Of a stretch of 5,383 bases of DNA, positions 5,273-5,383 are shown piece after piece. Both the position numbers and the translations under genes were made by a program. The stretch spans positions 1 to 5,383 of the forward strand of contig NZ_JARVGN010000134.1 of NCBI RefSeq assembly GCF_029762515.1, written 5' to 3'. Position 1 is the first letter of the stretch. Each line of letters begins with the position of its first letter. This stretch comes from Methanocalculus sp. Its GTDB lineage: Archaea; Halobacteriota; Methanomicrobia; Methanomicrobiales; Methanocorpusculaceae. Below the pieces are notes generated by a model. It worked only from the letters and a program-made list of their open reading frames with translations, was not told the origin of the DNA and searched no databases.

Positions 5273-5383
5273 GCACCTTTGAAGTCCGCCGCCGTGACGG
5301 GCTTGCCAGATATGGGCTCTACACGACAGGCGACGTAACGATCGAGACCCCGGCAGTGATCGACCCGGTTGCAGTCTTCCCGG
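5269..5383 (+). CDS. arcS: Archaeosine synthase / TgtA2-type protein, 5' part only
   Basis: Only the first 38 residues are inside the window. They read as the N-terminus of the TGT-like core of ArcS (TgtA2), which uses glutamine-derived nitrogen to convert preQ0-15 in tRNA to archaeosine, in some archaea with a radical-SAM partner. FEVRRRDGLARYG and GDVTIETPA align without gaps to residues 5-30 of the neighbouring TgtA (FEV, Asp, Arg, Gly, GD, Ile and TPA are shared), as expected for paralogues. ArcS-type proteins are known to diverge from TgtA beyond this point, losing TGT active-site residues and carrying a C-terminal PUA domain; neither can be checked here. The start ATG overlaps the tgtA stop by four bases and has a strong ribosome site. 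A second TGT-like protein of another subtype remains possible. Confidence 0.85.
   Translation, partial: MSTFEVRRRDGLARYGLYTTGDVTIETPAVIDPVAVFP

Noticed and set aside
1..5383. CRISPR array, transposon ends, tRNA genes, toxin-antitoxin or phage genes, or an undescribed defence system
   Set aside because: No direct repeat array, transposase-like frame, tRNA-like fold or unfamiliar multi-gene cluster was seen. All long frames belong to known conserved families.

Overview
The window looks like chromosomal DNA of a methanogenic euryarchaeon, most likely of the order Methanomicrobiales. The evidence is a proteasome-activating nucleotidase (PAN), an archaeal MBF1 with an N-terminal zinc ribbon, a short archaeal-type triosephosphate isomerase, archaeosine tRNA-modification genes, an archaeal RNase P RNA, TATA-box promoters and Shine-Dalgarno sites complementary to the archaeal 16S 3' end. 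The order-level assignment is inference from protein flavour and gene order, not a computed placement.

Layout. Positions 1-950 (minus) hold the N-terminal three quarters of PAN, cut by the window edge. A 54-bp divergent promoter region (951-1004) separates it from a plus-strand pair, MBF1 (1005-1526) and tpiA (1528-2196), one base apart. tpiA converges with a minus-strand HTH-CBS regulator (2198-2755), again one base apart. Upstream of that regulator on the same strand lies a roughly 350-nt stretch that is not protein-coding. I identify it as the RNase P RNA gene rnpB (about 2799-3152, minus) from its CR I, CR II, CR IV and CR V sequences and from terminal strands that pair into helix P1. A T6 run after rnpB directly precedes the regulator's TATA box. 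A second divergent intergenic region (3153-3266) carries a consensus TATA box, a 32-bp imperfect inverted repeat and a possible 14-codon leader ORF. From there a tightly packed plus-strand operon reads AMMECR1-family gene (3267-3824), tgtA (3827-5272) and arcS (from 5269, cut by the right edge).

How the genes fit together. The right half is centred on tRNA maturation. RNase P RNA trims tRNA 5' leaders. TgtA inserts preQ0 at position 15 of archaeal tRNAs, and ArcS takes part in converting it to archaeosine. The AMMECR1 protein has no firm function, but its coupling to tgtA-arcS is worth noting. The left half pairs protein quality control (PAN) with a general transcription cofactor (MBF1) and a central carbon enzyme (TIM).

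I see no mobile element, CRISPR array, tRNA gene, phage gene or defence system. The window is mainly conserved housekeeping sequence. The points of interest are the unannotated-looking rnpB, the architecture of its promoter and terminator, and the leader region of the AMMECR1-tgtA-arcS operon.
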